The notes below the pieces were generated by a model, which saw only the letters and a program-made list of their open reading frames with translations, had not been told where the DNA came from and did no database searches. From Lysobacter antibioticus (GTDB taxonomy: Bacteria > Pseudomonadota > Gammaproteobacteria > Xanthomonadales > Xanthomonadaceae), in contig NZ_CP013141.1 in the NCBI RefSeq assembly GCF_001442535.1, positions 1,346,372 to 1,410,371 on the forward strand: DNA of 64,000 nucleotides. Direction: 5' to 3'. Numbering within the stretch: the stretch's first letter is position 1; each line of letters begins with the position of its first letter. Below are positions 1 to 9,526 of this stretch, piece by piece. The position numbers and the translations under genes are program-made.

Positions 1-1539
1 GCGGCGGCGCAGCGCCAGGTCCATCAATGCGATCGAACGATCGGCGGTGTTCATGGTGGCGTAAAGGTCGAGGTTGTCCGGCACCCCGAATAATTCGTGG
101 CTGGCCGGCAGTATCACCCACAGGCCGCTGCCTTCGCCCGGCTCGGCGCCGGCGGTCACGCGCTTGTCGGGTTCGATCAGGGCGATCAACTCGCCGAACA
201 CCTTGGCCAGGTTGGCGCGGTTGATTTCGTCGATGAACAAGGCGTAGCGCTGCTGCGGATGCAGGTGAGCGACGCGACAGAGCTCCTTGAACAAGCCGGG
301 CTGGACCCGAAACTCGACGCGCCCGTCGTCGCCGTCGGCCGGCACCGGCCGGATGCCCTCGACGAAGTCCTCGTAGGAGTAACTCGGATGGAAGGTCACC
401 AGGCTCAGGCGCGACTCGGCCACGTTGGCCTGTTGCTGAAAGTCGAGGCCGTCGACGATGGCATCGACCGCCTCGGCCAGGTCCGGCGCGTTATCGCGCC
501 ATTCGGGCAGCAAACGCCAGACCGAGTCCGCGTCCTTGTCGAACAACACCGCACCGGTACGGGCGCTGGTGCGCACGGTCGCCGAGTCCAAGGGGGCATG
601 CGACTGCAATTGCCCCCACAGAGTTTCCTTCAGATTGCGGGTACGTCCGCGCAGCCGCGCCGAGGCTTGGACCCACGCATGCGTGCGCAGCTGCGGCACT
701 CGCGCCGAGCCCCCGACGTCGAGCAGCGCCGCGGTGATGACTGCGTGCCACGGCGCCGAGCCCACACGCCGCTCGTCGCGCGCGTCGGCCGACAGCGCCT
801 GTGCTTCGGTGCGGTAACGCGGATCGCTGCGCAGCTCCTCGTATTTGCGGGTCTTGCCGGTGCCGGGCGGCCCGTAATAGATCGTATTGACCGCCTTGGT
901 CCGTGGCTCCGCCACCGGCACGACGCTGGCCGGAGGCTGCGGCTTCCACAGAGCCTCAAGCGTGGACGGCGGCCGCGGCCGGCGGCGCCCGCGCGGTAGC
1001 CGTTCCATCGCCGATTCGAATTCCTCCTGGGTGATGAAGAACCGCCCTTCCACGCCTTCGTCGGCGATGATCTGCTGGGCGACCGGGTAGACGTGGTTCA
1101 TGAAGTAGACGAAGGCTTCTTCCGGCGACGAGGCCGGGATGGTCTTCTTGCACTCCTTGCGCGGCGTCACCTCCATGCCCAGCGCCTGCAGCAGGCGCTC
1201 GTGCACCCGGCACAGCACCGGGTCCTGGATGCTGCCGTAGACGATCTCGATGTAGGCCTTGCGGATCTGGCCGTTCTTCAGCGAGAACACCAGGCCGATG
1301 GTGCGGGTCTTGTTGTTCGAATCGCTGAGCTTGAACGGGGCGAAGAACAGGTAGTACTCGTTGCCCTGAAACCAGTAGCCGGCTTCGAGGCGATTGCGTT
1401 TGGGGTTGTCGCGCGTGCGCAATGCGAAGGTGAACCCCGGATGGTCCTTGCGCCAGCCCAGCGCCACCTTCAACAAACGTTCGTGGCGCTGCGCCACCTC
1501 GCGCATCAGCGCAAGGTCCTCTACGGCCTGTCCATGCAT
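1..1539 (-). CDS. McrB-family AAA+ NTPase, C-terminus beyond the window edge
   Basis: The minus strand is open from an ATG at 1539 to the window edge (513 codons, no stop), so the gene is partial. Residues about 223-230 form a Walker A motif (GPPGTGKT) and residues about 430-437 a Walker B (FIDEINRA). A sensor region follows with the sequence [14 protein letters not shown], then an RR pair. The roughly 200-residue spacing between Walker A and B and the FIDEINRAN signature are typical of the McrB/MoxR-like branch of AAA+ proteins, which act in modification-dependent restriction or as chaperone-like remodellers. The N-terminal 200 residues are unlike any domain I can name and could be the target-recognition part. 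A GAGG-containing stretch lies just before the ATG. It lies 99 bp downstream of the Hsp70-like gene on the same strand, so the two are probably co-transcribed. An McrC partner, if present, would be off the left edge. Confidence 0.85.
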   Translation of the reverse strand, partial: MHGQAVEDLALMREVAQRHERLLKVALGWRKDHPGFTFALRTRDNPKRNRLEAGYWFQGNEYYLFFAPFKLSDSNNKTRTIGLVFSLKNGQIRKAYIEIVYGSIQDPVLCRVHERLLQALGMEVTPRKECKKTIPASSPEEAFVYFMNHVYPVAQQIIADEGVEGRFFITQEEFESAMERLPRGRRRPRPPSTLEALWKPQPPASVVPVAEPRTKAVNTIYYGPPGTGKTRKYEELRSDPRYRTEAQALSADARDERRVGSAPWHAVITAALLDVGGSARVPQLRTHAWVQASARLRGRTRNLKETLWGQLQSHAPLDSATVRTSARTGAVLFDKDADSVWRLLPEWRDNAPDLAEAVDAIVDGLDFQQQANVAESRLSLVTFHPSYSYEDFVEGIRPVPADGDDGRVEFRVQPGLFKELCRVAHLHPQQRYALFIDEINRANLAKVFGELIALIEPDKRVTAGAEPGEGSGLWVILPASHELFGVPDNLDLYATMNTADRSIALMDLALRRR

Positions 1540-1638
1540 GCCTCGTGTCCTCTGATATCGCGCCTGCGTCGAGCGACGGACGCATGGCGCGATTGGATCA
1601 CAAGTCCCGCTGCGGCGCAGTCCTGCGCAAGTCGCGAA

Positions 1639-3096
1639 TCAGTCCCGCGCCGCCGCGAACGCCAGCCCCGAGACCACGCCGAGCGAGGCGTCGCCGGCGA
1701 CCTGGCGCGCGTTCGGGAAACACTCGCGCACGGTTTCGCGCACGTAGGGCGCGCGCGACATGCCGCCGGTCAGGAACACCGCGGCCGGGGCTTCGCCCAG
1801 CTCGGCGGTAATTTCGGCACCGACCTCGCGCAGCAGTTCGGCCAGGTTGCCGAGGAAAGGGTCGGCCGCGCGGGCCAGGTCGTCGGCCGTCGAGGCCAGG
1901 GCGAGGTCGCGCTCGATGTAGTCCAGCGTGGCGCGGCTGTCGCCCTGCGTGCTCAACTGGATCTTGGTCGACTCGACCGCGCGGCTCAGGCGCGTGGTGT
2001 TGCCGGCCTGCTGCAGCGAAATCAGGCGCGGGCCGAACGGCGCGTCGACTTCGCGGTAACTGTCGCGGCGCTGGAACTCGCGCTGGCGCACCACGTCGTG
2101 CACGGTCGCGGCCTCGACGTAATGGTGCGCCGGCACGCGGGTCGCGCCTTTGCCGAACAGCGGCATGAAGCGCGACAGGCTCAGCGACAAGTCGACGTCG
2201 ACGCCGCCGCGGGCGATGCCCCAGGAGCCCAGCACCACCGGCGCCTGCGGACCGCCGACTTCGGCCAGGGTGATGTCGGTGGTGCCGCCGCCGATGTCGA
2301 CGACCAGGGTGCGGTGACGATCGGCGCTCTGCGCGTGATAGCCCAGCGCCGCCGCCACCGGTTCTTCGAGAAAGCTGACCTCATCGAAGCCGGCGCTGGC
2401 TGCCGCCTCGGTCATGATCTCCAGGGCCTGGTCGCCGCCGGCCGCGCCGAGCGAGCTGCGGAACTGCACCGGGCGGCCGAGCACGGCGCGGCGCACGTTG
2501 GCGCCGAGTTGCTGGCCGGCGGTCAGGCGGATGTGTTCGAGGATGTAGCCGGCGATGCCGACGATGGTCTGGCGCACGTGCGGCGCGAGCTGGTAGCCGA
2601 GCATCGACTTGGGCGATTGCACCAGGTTGCCGAAGCCTTCGCTCAGATAGGCCTCGACCGCTTCTTCGCCGTACACCGCGTTCTGCAACGAGGCCGCCGA
2701 GGCGCGCGCTTCGCGCACCTGCAGTTCCAGCCACTGCCGGCGCACCGCGCGGACGGCGTCGCGGCGCAGGTCCTGCTCGGAGCGCTGCGCCGGTGTCGGG
2801 ATCATCGCCAGCGCCGCCTCGCGCTGTTCCGCCGGCAGGCGCGCGGCGTGTTCGCGCCGCGCTTGCGCCTCGTTGATCGCGCGGGTCTGCTGGGTGCGCG
2901 CATTGCGCACCTGCGCCTCGACCTCGGCTTCCAGCGCGTCGGTCAGCTCGAACTGGCTCGGGTCCGGCACCGCTTCCGGGAAATACACCGTGGTGCGGAA
3001 CTGGCGCTCGTCGCCGAAGCGGATCGTGCGGACGTCGCCGTCGACGAGGGCCGCGGCGGCCGAATAGCTGGTGCCGAAATCGATACCGATCTTCAT
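1639..3096 (-). CDS. Hsp70-like (DnaK/YegD-type) ATPase
   Basis: A 485-residue protein of the Hsp70/actin ATPase fold. The N-terminus MKIGIDFGTSYS is the phosphate-1 loop; a phosphate-2 loop reads VVDIGGGTTDIT, and an adenosine motif GGMSRAPYVRE lies near the C-terminus. The protein stops soon after the ATPase domain, so it lacks the normal DnaK substrate-binding and lid domains. This matches the YegD class of short Hsp70 proteins of unclear function. A charged, helical insertion with many Arg, Ala and Glu sits roughly at residues 70-140. The open frame continues upstream to 3258, but the DFGTS motif must lie at the N-terminus, so the ATG at 3096 is chosen. It precedes the McrB-like gene by 99 bp. 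Family membership is clear; the substrate is not. Confidence 0.9.
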   Translation of the reverse strand: MKIGIDFGTSYSAAAALVDGDVRTIRFGDERQFRTTVYFPEAVPDPSQFELTDALEAEVEAQVRNARTQQTRAINEAQARREHAARLPAEQREAALAMIPTPAQRSEQDLRRDAVRAVRRQWLELQVREARASAASLQNAVYGEEAVEAYLSEGFGNLVQSPKSMLGYQLAPHVRQTIVGIAGYILEHIRLTAGQQLGANVRRAVLGRPVQFRSSLGAAGGDQALEIMTEAAASAGFDEVSFLEEPVAAALGYHAQSADRHRTLVVDIGGGTTDITLAEVGGPQAPVVLGSWGIARGGVDVDLSLSLSRFMPLFGKGATRVPAHHYVEAATVHDVVRQREFQRRDSYREVDAPFGPRLISLQQAGNTTRLSRAVESTKIQLSTQGDSRATLDYIERDLALASTADDLARAADPFLGNLAELLREVGAEITAELGEAPAAVFLTGGMSRAPYVRETVRECFPNARQVAGDASLGVVSGLAFAAARD

Positions 3097-3310
3097 GGGA
3101 AAACTGAGGGTTCTGCGGCGCGCAAGGATACAGTGCCCTGGCCCGCCGGGGCTGAACCGCGGGGCGATTGGCGAGGGATACCAGCGGCAGGCCCACACCG
3201 GCTCTTCACTGGAAGCCCCGGCCGGATGCGACGCCGGGTTTGGCGACACATCCGGCATATCGCGCTATGGGTTTGCCAGTGGTGTCCGCCCGGCCCCATC
3301 GGGAGCGACT

Positions 3311-3339
3311 GCGCCGCACTGCCTCAGGCAGTGCGGCGC
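3311..3339. terminator. 13-bp perfect stem-loop downstream of the amidase gene
   Basis: GCGCCGCACTGCC at 3311-3323 and its exact reverse complement at 3327-3339 flank a TCA triloop. It lies about 90 bp past the stop of the amidase gene (reading the minus strand) and upstream of the Hsp70-like gene. There is no U-tract, so it may be a transcript-end stabiliser or attenuator rather than a classical intrinsic terminator. Nothing else was recognised in the 332-bp gap 3097-3428. Confidence 0.5.
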
Positions 3340-3428
3340 CACCTCAGCTAAACGAATGGAACCCCGAGCGGCCCATCCGAAGAACGGCCCTGACCGACAA
3401 CGCTCGCCCGGCAGAGCACAGGGTTGAT

Positions 3429-5042
3429 CTACGTCGCCGGCCATTTGCAGGTATAGGTGTTGCGAACCGGCTGTGTACGCACGCCGTCCGCGTCGACCAG
3501 CGTGGTATCGACGGTGAAGGAAGCGTCGGCCACCTGGTTCGGACTCGTGCAGAGAATCTGGTATTGCAACTGCGTCTGCGACAGCATCGTCGTCGACTTC
3601 ACCATGTTGCTGCAGTTCCAGGTCGCCGGACAGCTCACGACTTTCGTTTCGGCCTTGACCGGCAGCTGCGGATAGCCCTGGAAGTTGACCGTTACGGGGA
3701 AGGCGGTATTGATGTAGCCGGTAGCGGCCGGGATCGAGGCGATCGCCTGTGCCGTGCAAGGCTTGCCTTGGCGCCACATGCGATAGCCCTTTTCCACGCC
3801 TCTCATCGCGCCCTTCTGGAAATTCGTATCCTGAAGGGCCGCAGCATCGGTCGCGTTGGTGTGAAAGGCGGTTTCGACGATGATCGCCGGCATATGCGCC
3901 AGTTCGTTCTCGCCTTTATTGGTGTATCCGGTCGGAGCGGCCGCGACAGGAAAGCTGCCGTAGCCAGGCACCGCATGAATCTGTTCCGCCATGTAGCACA
4001 GGACACTGCTGCCGAGCGCCCGACTGGTCTCGCGACCGGTATGGTAGGCGACGATGGTTCCGCGCGCAGTTCCACTGCCGTCGTCGGCATTCGTATGGAT
4101 GCTGAGCAGGGCGGTCGCATTGATATGGTTGGCGAATTTAGGGCGGGCATTGATGTCTTGATCGTACTGACGATCGTCGCCTTGATTATCGGAAGTGCTC
4201 CACATGGTGGGGTTATCCGGAAACTGGCTCTCCAGGTAAGTGCGCGCCGACATCTTCCACCACGGGTGGCCTGAAGGAACGTGCGTATCGCTGAGATGGC
4301 TACGCGGGATACCCAGGTTGGCCGCCGAACGCGCGCCCAAATACCCCTCAAGATGCTGAGCCAAATACTGCGTAATTAAGTCCTCGTAGACTCCCTGGGG
4401 AGCCGGACGCTGAAGCCTCCAAGTATTATCTTCATAGTGGAAGTAATACCCATGCGCCGCGGACACGACCACCAGGTCGGCCGGCTCTACCGTCGTGGCT
4501 TTGGGCTGTCTCGGCGCAATTTCGTCTTGCGGAAAATACTTGTAGATACTCTTTCCGTCGAACAGGAATCTGACCTCATCGACGGCGATCGTTCCACTCA
4601 GAATCGACATCGCGACCATCGCCAGCTCGTGCTGCTGGTCTTCGAAGCGGCCGCCGTTGAACTTCGGCACATAGGCCCGGCTCAGATCGATGACGAGAGC
4701 CTTGCTGGTTATGTCGAGGCTCGCTTTGACACGAACGATCTTGCCCTGCCCCTCCAGACGTTTCTGTCGATCGACGACGCGCTGCAATTCGTCGGTCAGC
4801 ATCGCCTCTATCTTGAGTCGATCCTTGCTTGCAAAGGTCGCCGCCGCCTTGCCGCTGCCCAGCGGCGCTACGACTTGGCCATCCGGCTTCGCTTGGGCTG
4901 CCGCAAGCGGGCTCTGCACGGCCAGCGTCGCCGCCACGATGCAGGCCGATGCCATGACACTCAGCAACGGCGGGCGACCTGCATTCGAACGCCCCTGCGA
5001 ACGACGCGTACCGGTCGGATATCCTTTATTTTCATCAGTCAC
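3429..5042 (-). CDS. Secreted N-acetylmuramoyl-L-alanine amidase (GerMN + Amidase_3)
   Basis: A 537-residue exported protein predicted to cleave the bond between MurNAc and the peptide stem of peptidoglycan. A basic N-terminus and hydrophobic stretch (about residues 26-49, ending AAAQ) form the signal peptide. Residues about 70-170 resemble a GerMN domain (ALVIDLS... then VRFLFDG). The Amidase_3 catalytic domain follows (about 188-415), with zinc ligands and catalytic residues visible as H197, E220, H316 (SIHTNAD) and E390 (IIVETAFHTN). The last 110 residues contain paired cysteines and are not recognised; they may bind the wall. The start is a GTG at 5042 with GGAG 8 nt upstream, giving MTDENKG. 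The gene stands alone. Base composition around the gene start is lower in GC than its neighbours. Confidence 0.9.
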   Translation of the reverse strand: MTDENKGYPTGTRRSQGRSNAGRPPLLSVMASACIVAATLAVQSPLAAAQAKPDGQVVAPLGSGKAAATFASKDRLKIEAMLTDELQRVVDRQKRLEGQGKIVRVKASLDITSKALVIDLSRAYVPKFNGGRFEDQQHELAMVAMSILSGTIAVDEVRFLFDGKSIYKYFPQDEIAPRQPKATTVEPADLVVVSAAHGYYFHYEDNTWRLQRPAPQGVYEDLITQYLAQHLEGYLGARSAANLGIPRSHLSDTHVPSGHPWWKMSARTYLESQFPDNPTMWSTSDNQGDDRQYDQDINARPKFANHINATALLSIHTNADDGSGTARGTIVAYHTGRETSRALGSSVLCYMAEQIHAVPGYGSFPVAAAPTGYTNKGENELAHMPAIIVETAFHTNATDAAALQDTNFQKGAMRGVEKGYRMWRQGKPCTAQAIASIPAATGYINTAFPVTVNFQGYPQLPVKAETKVVSCPATWNCSNMVKSTTMLSQTQLQYQILCTSPNQVADASFTVDTTLVDADGVRTQPVRNTYTCKWPAT

Positions 5043-5429
5043 GATCTAATCTCCATTTAATTGGTGCTGAATCAACGGCCGTAGCGATCGCCTTGCGAAC
5101 GCATGCGATGCGAGATGTCGGCAATGTCCGTGCGCTCTTCCATGCGGCACTCACCCTTAGTTCGGGATGTCGGCTGCATATGCCGATCCCGATTGAGTAG
5201 TCGTAAGTGCCTGGTTCGTCTTTTGGGTGTAAGTACAGTTGTCGCAACATCGTCGACGACGTTGTGGCCGAGCCATAACACCGATTCGAGCTTGCTTAGT
5301 GAAGCGCCATGGGACGAACGGCACGAGCAGGTGCCTGATCGTCAGCCCGGGTCGGCACGCCGTCTCACGGACTGAGATTGTCGTCGCGTACAACGAGACT
5401 CCGCCCCTGCAGCCGTCGCCCGCCTCGAT
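5043..5429. other. 387-bp divergent intergenic region between the amidase gene and mrfA
   Basis: Both neighbouring genes start here and read outward, so promoters in both directions are expected. The region is less GC-rich than its surroundings. A near-perfect 20-bp palindrome (CAACATCGTCGACGACGTTG, one mismatch pair) lies at 5245-5264 and could be an operator; no protein can be assigned. No convincing gene was found. Confidence 0.4.
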
Positions 5430-7904
5430 ATGTCCGCCTTGATCGATCCGTCCCAGCGCGACCTCGTCCCCGCCGCGGCCGCGCAGCGCGCGCTGGCTCA
5501 GGCCGACGAAGCCGTCGACGCCCGCCACGGCGGCGCGCTCGCCGACCGCCTGCAACGCCGCTACCGCGGGCGCATCACCGGCCGTTTCACTCTGCCCGGC
5601 CGCGAGGGCCGCTATGCGCCGCTGCCGGAGGCCTTACCGGAACCGCTCAAGGCGGCGTTGCGCGCGCGTGGCATCGACCGCCTCTACAGCCACCAGGCCG
5701 AGGCCTGGGACGCCGCCCAGGCCGGCGAAGACGTCGCCGTGGTCACGCCGACGGCATCCGGCAAGTCGCTGTGCTACACCCTGCCGGTGCTGGCCGCGGC
5801 AATGACCCAGGGCGCCAAGGCGCTGTACCTGTTCCCGACCAAGGCGCTGGCCCAGGACCAGGTCGCCGAACTGCTGGAGCTCAACCGCGCCGGCGACCTC
5901 GGGGTCAAGGCCTTCACCTTCGACGGCGACACCCCCGGCGATGCGCGCCAGGCGATCCGCCTGCACGGCGACATCGTCGTCTCCAACCCGGACATGCTGC
6001 ACCAGGCCATCCTGCCGCATCACACCAAGTGGGCGCAGTTCTTCGAGAACCTGCGCTACATCGTCATCGACGAAATCCACACCTACCGCGGCGTGTTCGG
6101 CAGCCACGTCGCCGACGTGCTGCGCCGGCTCAAGCGCATCTGCGCTTTCTACGGCGTCGCGCCGCAGTTCATCCTGTGCTCGGCGACGATCGGCAATCCG
6201 CAGGCGCATGCGCAGGCACTGATCGAACGCCCGGTGCGCGCGATCCTCGAATCCGGCGCGCCGACCGGCGACAAGCACGTGCTGCTGTGGAACCCGCCGG
6301 TGGTCAATGCCGATCTCGGCCTGCGCGCCTCGGCGCGTTCGCAGAGCAACCGCATCGCCCGCATCGCCATCAAGGCCGGGCTCAAGACCTTGGTGTTCGC
6401 CCAGACCCGGCTGATGGTCGAGGTGCTGACCAAATACCTCAAGGACGTGTTCGACCACGACCCGCGCAAGCCGGCGCGCATCCGCGCCTACCGCGGCGGC
6501 TATCTGCCGAGCGAGCGGCGCGAGGCCGAACGGGCGATGCGCGACGGTCGTATCGACGGCATCGTGTCGACCTCGGCGCTGGAGCTCGGCGTCGACATCG
6601 GCAGCCTCGACGTGGTCGTGCTCAACGGCTACCCGGGCTCGGTCGCGGCGACCTGGCAGCGCTTCGGCCGCGCCGGGCGCCGCCAACAGCCTTCGCTCGG
6701 CGTGCTGGTGGCGAACTCGCAGCCGCTCGATCAATACGTGGTGCGGCACCCGGACTTCTTCGCCGACGCCCCGCCCGAGCATGCGCGCATCGCCCCGGAC
6801 CAACCGCTGATCCTGTTCGACCACATCCGCTGCGCCGCCTTCGAACTGCCGTTCCAGCACGGCGAGGCGTTCGGCCCGATCGATCCGGAGGTGTACCTGC
6901 AGGCGCTGGCCGAGACCGGCGTGGTCCATCGCGAAGGCGAGCGCTGGGAATGGATCGCCGACAGCTACCCGGCCAATGCGGTCAGCCTGCGCTCGGTCGC
7001 CGACGGCAACTTCGTCGTGGTCGACCGCAGCGACGGCCGTCAGGCGATCATCGCCGAAGTCGATTATTCGGCCGCCGCGCTGACCTTGTACGAAGGCGCG
7101 ATCCACATGATCCAGTCGCTGCCTTACCAGGTCGAACGCCTCGATTGGGAAGGCCGCAAGGCCTATGTCACCCGCACCCAGGTCGACTACTACACCGACT
7201 CGATCGACTACACCAAGCTCAAGGTGCTGGACCGCTTCGACGGCGGCGAAGCCGGGCGCGGCGACAGCCACCACGGCGAAGTGCACGTGGTGCGCCGCGT
7301 CGCCGGCTACAAGAAGATCCGCTACTACACCCACGAGAACATCGGCTACGGCCCGGTCAACCTGCCCGACCAGGAGCTGCACACCACCGCGGTGTGGTGG
7401 CAGCTGCCGCAGGGCGTGCTGCTGTCGCGGTTCGACTCGAAACAGGATGCACTGGACGGCTTTCTCGGCGCCGCGCATGCGCTGCACGTGGTCGCCACCG
7501 TCGCGGTGATGGCGGACGCGCGCGATCTGCAGAAGTCGGTCGGCAACGGCGACGGCGCCTGGTTCGCGACCCAGGACGCCGGCGGGCGCGGGCAGTTGCG
7601 CGGCGCCGGCAATGAGCTGGTGCCGGGCTCGGCGATGGCCGCGCTCGAGGTGCAGCAGTTCGTGCCGACGGTCTATCTGTACGACAACTTCCCCGGCGGC
7701 GTCGGGCTCAGCGAACCTTTGTGGCTGCGCCAGGCCGAACTGGTGACGCGCGCACGCGAACTGATCGAACGCTGCGATTGCCGCGCCGGCTGCCCGGCCT
7801 GCGTCGGCCCGATCCTGGCGGTCGACGAAACCCGTAGCGAGAACACACCGAAATCGCTGGCGCGGCAAGTGCTGAGCTTGCTCGGCGAAGGCGAGGCCGC
7901 GTGA
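5430..7904 (+). CDS. mrfA: MrfA-like DEAD/DEAH superfamily 2 helicase (DUF1998)
   Basis: An 824-residue SF2 helicase. Residues 107-113 contain motif I (TPTASGKS), followed by IVIDEIH (motif II) and CSATIGNP (motif III). The second RecA domain has STSALELGVDIG and QRFGRAGR (motifs V and VI). The C-terminal region is the DUF1998 domain, with four clustered cysteines, C782, C784, C788 and C791 (CDCRAGCPAC). These match the metal-binding signature of the Bacillus subtilis YprA/MrfA and yeast Hrq1 group. MrfA works with the exonuclease MrfB in repair of mitomycin C DNA damage in B. subtilis. Its stop overlaps the GTG start of the next gene by 4 bp (GTGA), so the two are translationally coupled, supporting a shared repair role. 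The role in this organism is inferred. Confidence 0.9.
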   Translation: MSALIDPSQRDLVPAAAAQRALAQADEAVDARHGGALADRLQRRYRGRITGRFTLPGREGRYAPLPEALPEPLKAALRARGIDRLYSHQAEAWDAAQAGEDVAVVTPTASGKSLCYTLPVLAAAMTQGAKALYLFPTKALAQDQVAELLELNRAGDLGVKAFTFDGDTPGDARQAIRLHGDIVVSNPDMLHQAILPHHTKWAQFFENLRYIVIDEIHTYRGVFGSHVADVLRRLKRICAFYGVAPQFILCSATIGNPQAHAQALIERPVRAILESGAPTGDKHVLLWNPPVVNADLGLRASARSQSNRIARIAIKAGLKTLVFAQTRLMVEVLTKYLKDVFDHDPRKPARIRAYRGGYLPSERREAERAMRDGRIDGIVSTSALELGVDIGSLDVVVLNGYPGSVAATWQRFGRAGRRQQPSLGVLVANSQPLDQYVVRHPDFFADAPPEHARIAPDQPLILFDHIRCAAFELPFQHGEAFGPIDPEVYLQALAETGVVHREGERWEWIADSYPANAVSLRSVADGNFVVVDRSDGRQAIIAEVDYSAAALTLYEGAIHMIQSLPYQVERLDWEGRKAYVTRTQVDYYTDSIDYTKLKVLDRFDGGEAGRGDSHHGEVHVVRRVAGYKKIRYYTHENIGYGPVNLPDQELHTTAVWWQLPQGVLLSRFDSKQDALDGFLGAAHALHVVATVAVMADARDLQKSVGNGDGAWFATQDAGGRGQLRGAGNELVPGSAMAALEVQQFVPTVYLYDNFPGGVGLSEPLWLRQAELVTRARELIERCDCRAGCPACVGPILAVDETRSENTPKSLARQVLSLLGEGEAA

Positions 7905-9247
7905 GCCTCGATATCGCCAAGCTGCGCTTATTGCAGCGGCAGGCGGGGCGTGCGGTCGCGGATGAAGGGGCGATGGCGCCGGCAGGTCAAGCAAATCTCC
8001 CCCAACCGCTCTTTTTCAAAGAGGAGAATCGAGGCGCTCGGCCCGGGGAACATGGCTCGGTGGCCGGGGTCGCAGAACTTGTGGATCTCCCCGCCACCCG
8101 CAGCGTTAGCACTCTGCCTGCCACGGATATCAACGACGCAGCGACTCGCGAGTCAAAGGCGCCGATAGCGACTCGCCCTCCCCACACCGACGTCAGTGCT
8201 CCCCTCTTTGCAAAAGAGGGGCCGGGGGAGATCCGCTCTGCGCGCTCCAACACCGCCGCTTCATCTCTTGAACAAAGGGAGCGTGCTTCCCAAGCGCTTC
8301 ACCCTCCCGGCTCCAACGCCAGCGCTCCCCTCTTTGCAAAGGAGGGGTTGGGGGAGATTTGTCCTCCGCTCTCCGACACCGGCACTCCCCTCTTCGGAAA
8401 AGACGGGCTCCCCGAGATCCGCTCTGCGCGCCCCGACCTCGACGCCCTGCGCCGGCTGATCGCACAACGCGAACGCAAGCCGGGTACCTCGCCGTTGCCG
8501 CAGGCGCCCGCATCCGCATCCGCAGCACGGCCCGCGCCGGCGCCGGGCCCCATCGACCGCTCGGTGCCCGGCCAGGAGATCTCCCCCGGCCTCTACTTCA
8601 GCGAAATCCACCTCCGCTTGCCGGTGCCGCAGGCCGCGCTGTCGCTGGCCTTCGCCAAACGTCCCGACGACGCCCTCGACCCGCGCCGGCTGATGTTCTT
8701 CGACACCGAGACCACCGGCTTGGCCGGCGGCACCGGCACCCGCGCTTTCATGATCGGCGCGGCCGACTGGCATCGCGATGCCGTGCACGGCGACGGCCTG
8801 CGTATCCGCCAACTGACCATCGCCACCCTCGCCGCCGAGCCGGCGATGCTGCGCGCGTTCGCGCAGTGGCTGGGGCCGGACACGGTGCTGTCGAGCTACA
8901 ACGGCCGCTGTTACGACGCGCCGCTGCTCAATACGCGCTACCGCCTCGCCCGCATCGCCAATCCGCTCGCCGGGCTCGACCATGTCGACCTGCTGTTCCC
9001 GACCCGGCGCCTGTATCGCGGCGTTTGGGAGAACTGCAAGTTGGCGACCATCGAACGCGAGCTGTTGCGGATCGTGCGCGAGGACGACCTGCCCGGCTCG
9101 CAGGCGCCAGCCGCGTGGCTGCATTACCTGCGCGGCGGCAGTTCGGCCTTGTTGCGTCGCGTCGCCGCGCATAACCATCAGGACGTGGTGACGCTGGCGC
9201 AGTTGATGCTGAAGCTGGTCGAGGCGCAAGCGGCCTTGCCGGTCTGA
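7901..9247 (+). CDS. mrfB: MrfB-like DEDD exonuclease with an in-frame repeat expansion
   Basis: A 448-residue protein whose C-terminal part (about 225-440) is the RNase H-like exonuclease of the YprB/MrfB family. Motif I reads FFDTETTGLAGG, with D268 and E270; a second block is LSSYNGRCYDAPLLN and the last acidic block is HNHQDVVTLAQL. The start is the GTG at 7901, overlapping the mrfA stop. Residues about 24-180 are an unusual linker. It is built from four translated copies of a dispersed genomic palindrome, read as PQPLFFKEEN, APLFAKEGPGEI, APLFAKEGLGEI and TPLFGKDGLPEI. The short conserved N-terminus (MSLDIAKLRLLQRQAG) and the helix after the linker (LDALRRLIAQRE) look like native sequence, so the repeats appear inserted between them. 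The exonuclease domain is intact and the enzyme is probably functional. Confidence 0.88.
   Translation: MSLDIAKLRLLQRQAGRAVADEGAMAPAGQANLPQPLFFKEENRGARPGEHGSVAGVAELVDLPATRSVSTLPATDINDAATRESKAPIATRPPHTDVSAPLFAKEGPGEIRSARSNTAASSLEQRERASQALHPPGSNASAPLFAKEGLGEICPPLSDTGTPLFGKDGLPEIRSARPDLDALRRLIAQRERKPGTSPLPQAPASASAARPAPAPGPIDRSVPGQEISPGLYFSEIHLRLPVPQAALSLAFAKRPDDALDPRRLMFFDTETTGLAGGTGTRAFMIGAADWHRDAVHGDGLRIRQLTIATLAAEPAMLRAFAQWLGPDTVLSSYNGRCYDAPLLNTRYRLARIANPLAGLDHVDLLFPTRRLYRGVWENCKLATIERELLRIVREDDLPGSQAPAAWLHYLRGGSSALLRRVAAHNHQDVVTLAQLMLKLVEAQAALPV
7990..8425. repeat. Four copies of the AAATCCCCC/AAAGGGGG palindromic repeat inside mrfB
   Basis: Copies lie at about 7990-8028 (forward), 8194-8233, 8324-8362 and 8383-8423 (all reverse); a partial one is near 8265-8290. 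Each has a C-rich block, CTTT..AAAG, and a G-rich block ending near GGAGAT. The same element is intergenic at 19.8-20.0, 44.5-44.7 and 59.7-59.9 kb, where it occurs in inverted pairs. Here the copies remain in frame and free of stops. Confidence 0.85.
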
Positions 9248-9526
9248 GCGATCACCGACGCCGCATCGCCGAGGCCCTGCGAGACATCGCCGTCGCACGC
9301 TCGACGGTGACGCAGTTGGAGGCGCGATCGCGATCGCGGCTTGTGGCCGAAGCGAATCCGCACTGAGCGCCATCCCTGCCCGGAGCCTGCTGTCGCGGCC
9401 GCGCATAGCGCCCGATTGAGTCATCTGAGTCGCAAACACCCCGGCTACACTGCGCAGCCCGCGGCCTTCATACGCCGCACACGTCGCCGGTCGCACTCTG
9501 CCCGCGACCACGTCCGGAGCCTCGCC

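Noticed and set aside
3097-3258. N-terminal extension of the Hsp70-like protein by 54 residues
   Set aside because: The phosphate-1 motif of Hsp70 proteins lies at the very N-terminus, and the extension is Pro-rich non-family sequence.
5072-5143. 23-codon ORF (MEERTDIADISHRM...) upstream of the amidase gene
   Set aside because: Too short, with only a weak ribosome binding site; could be a leader peptide but nothing shows it.
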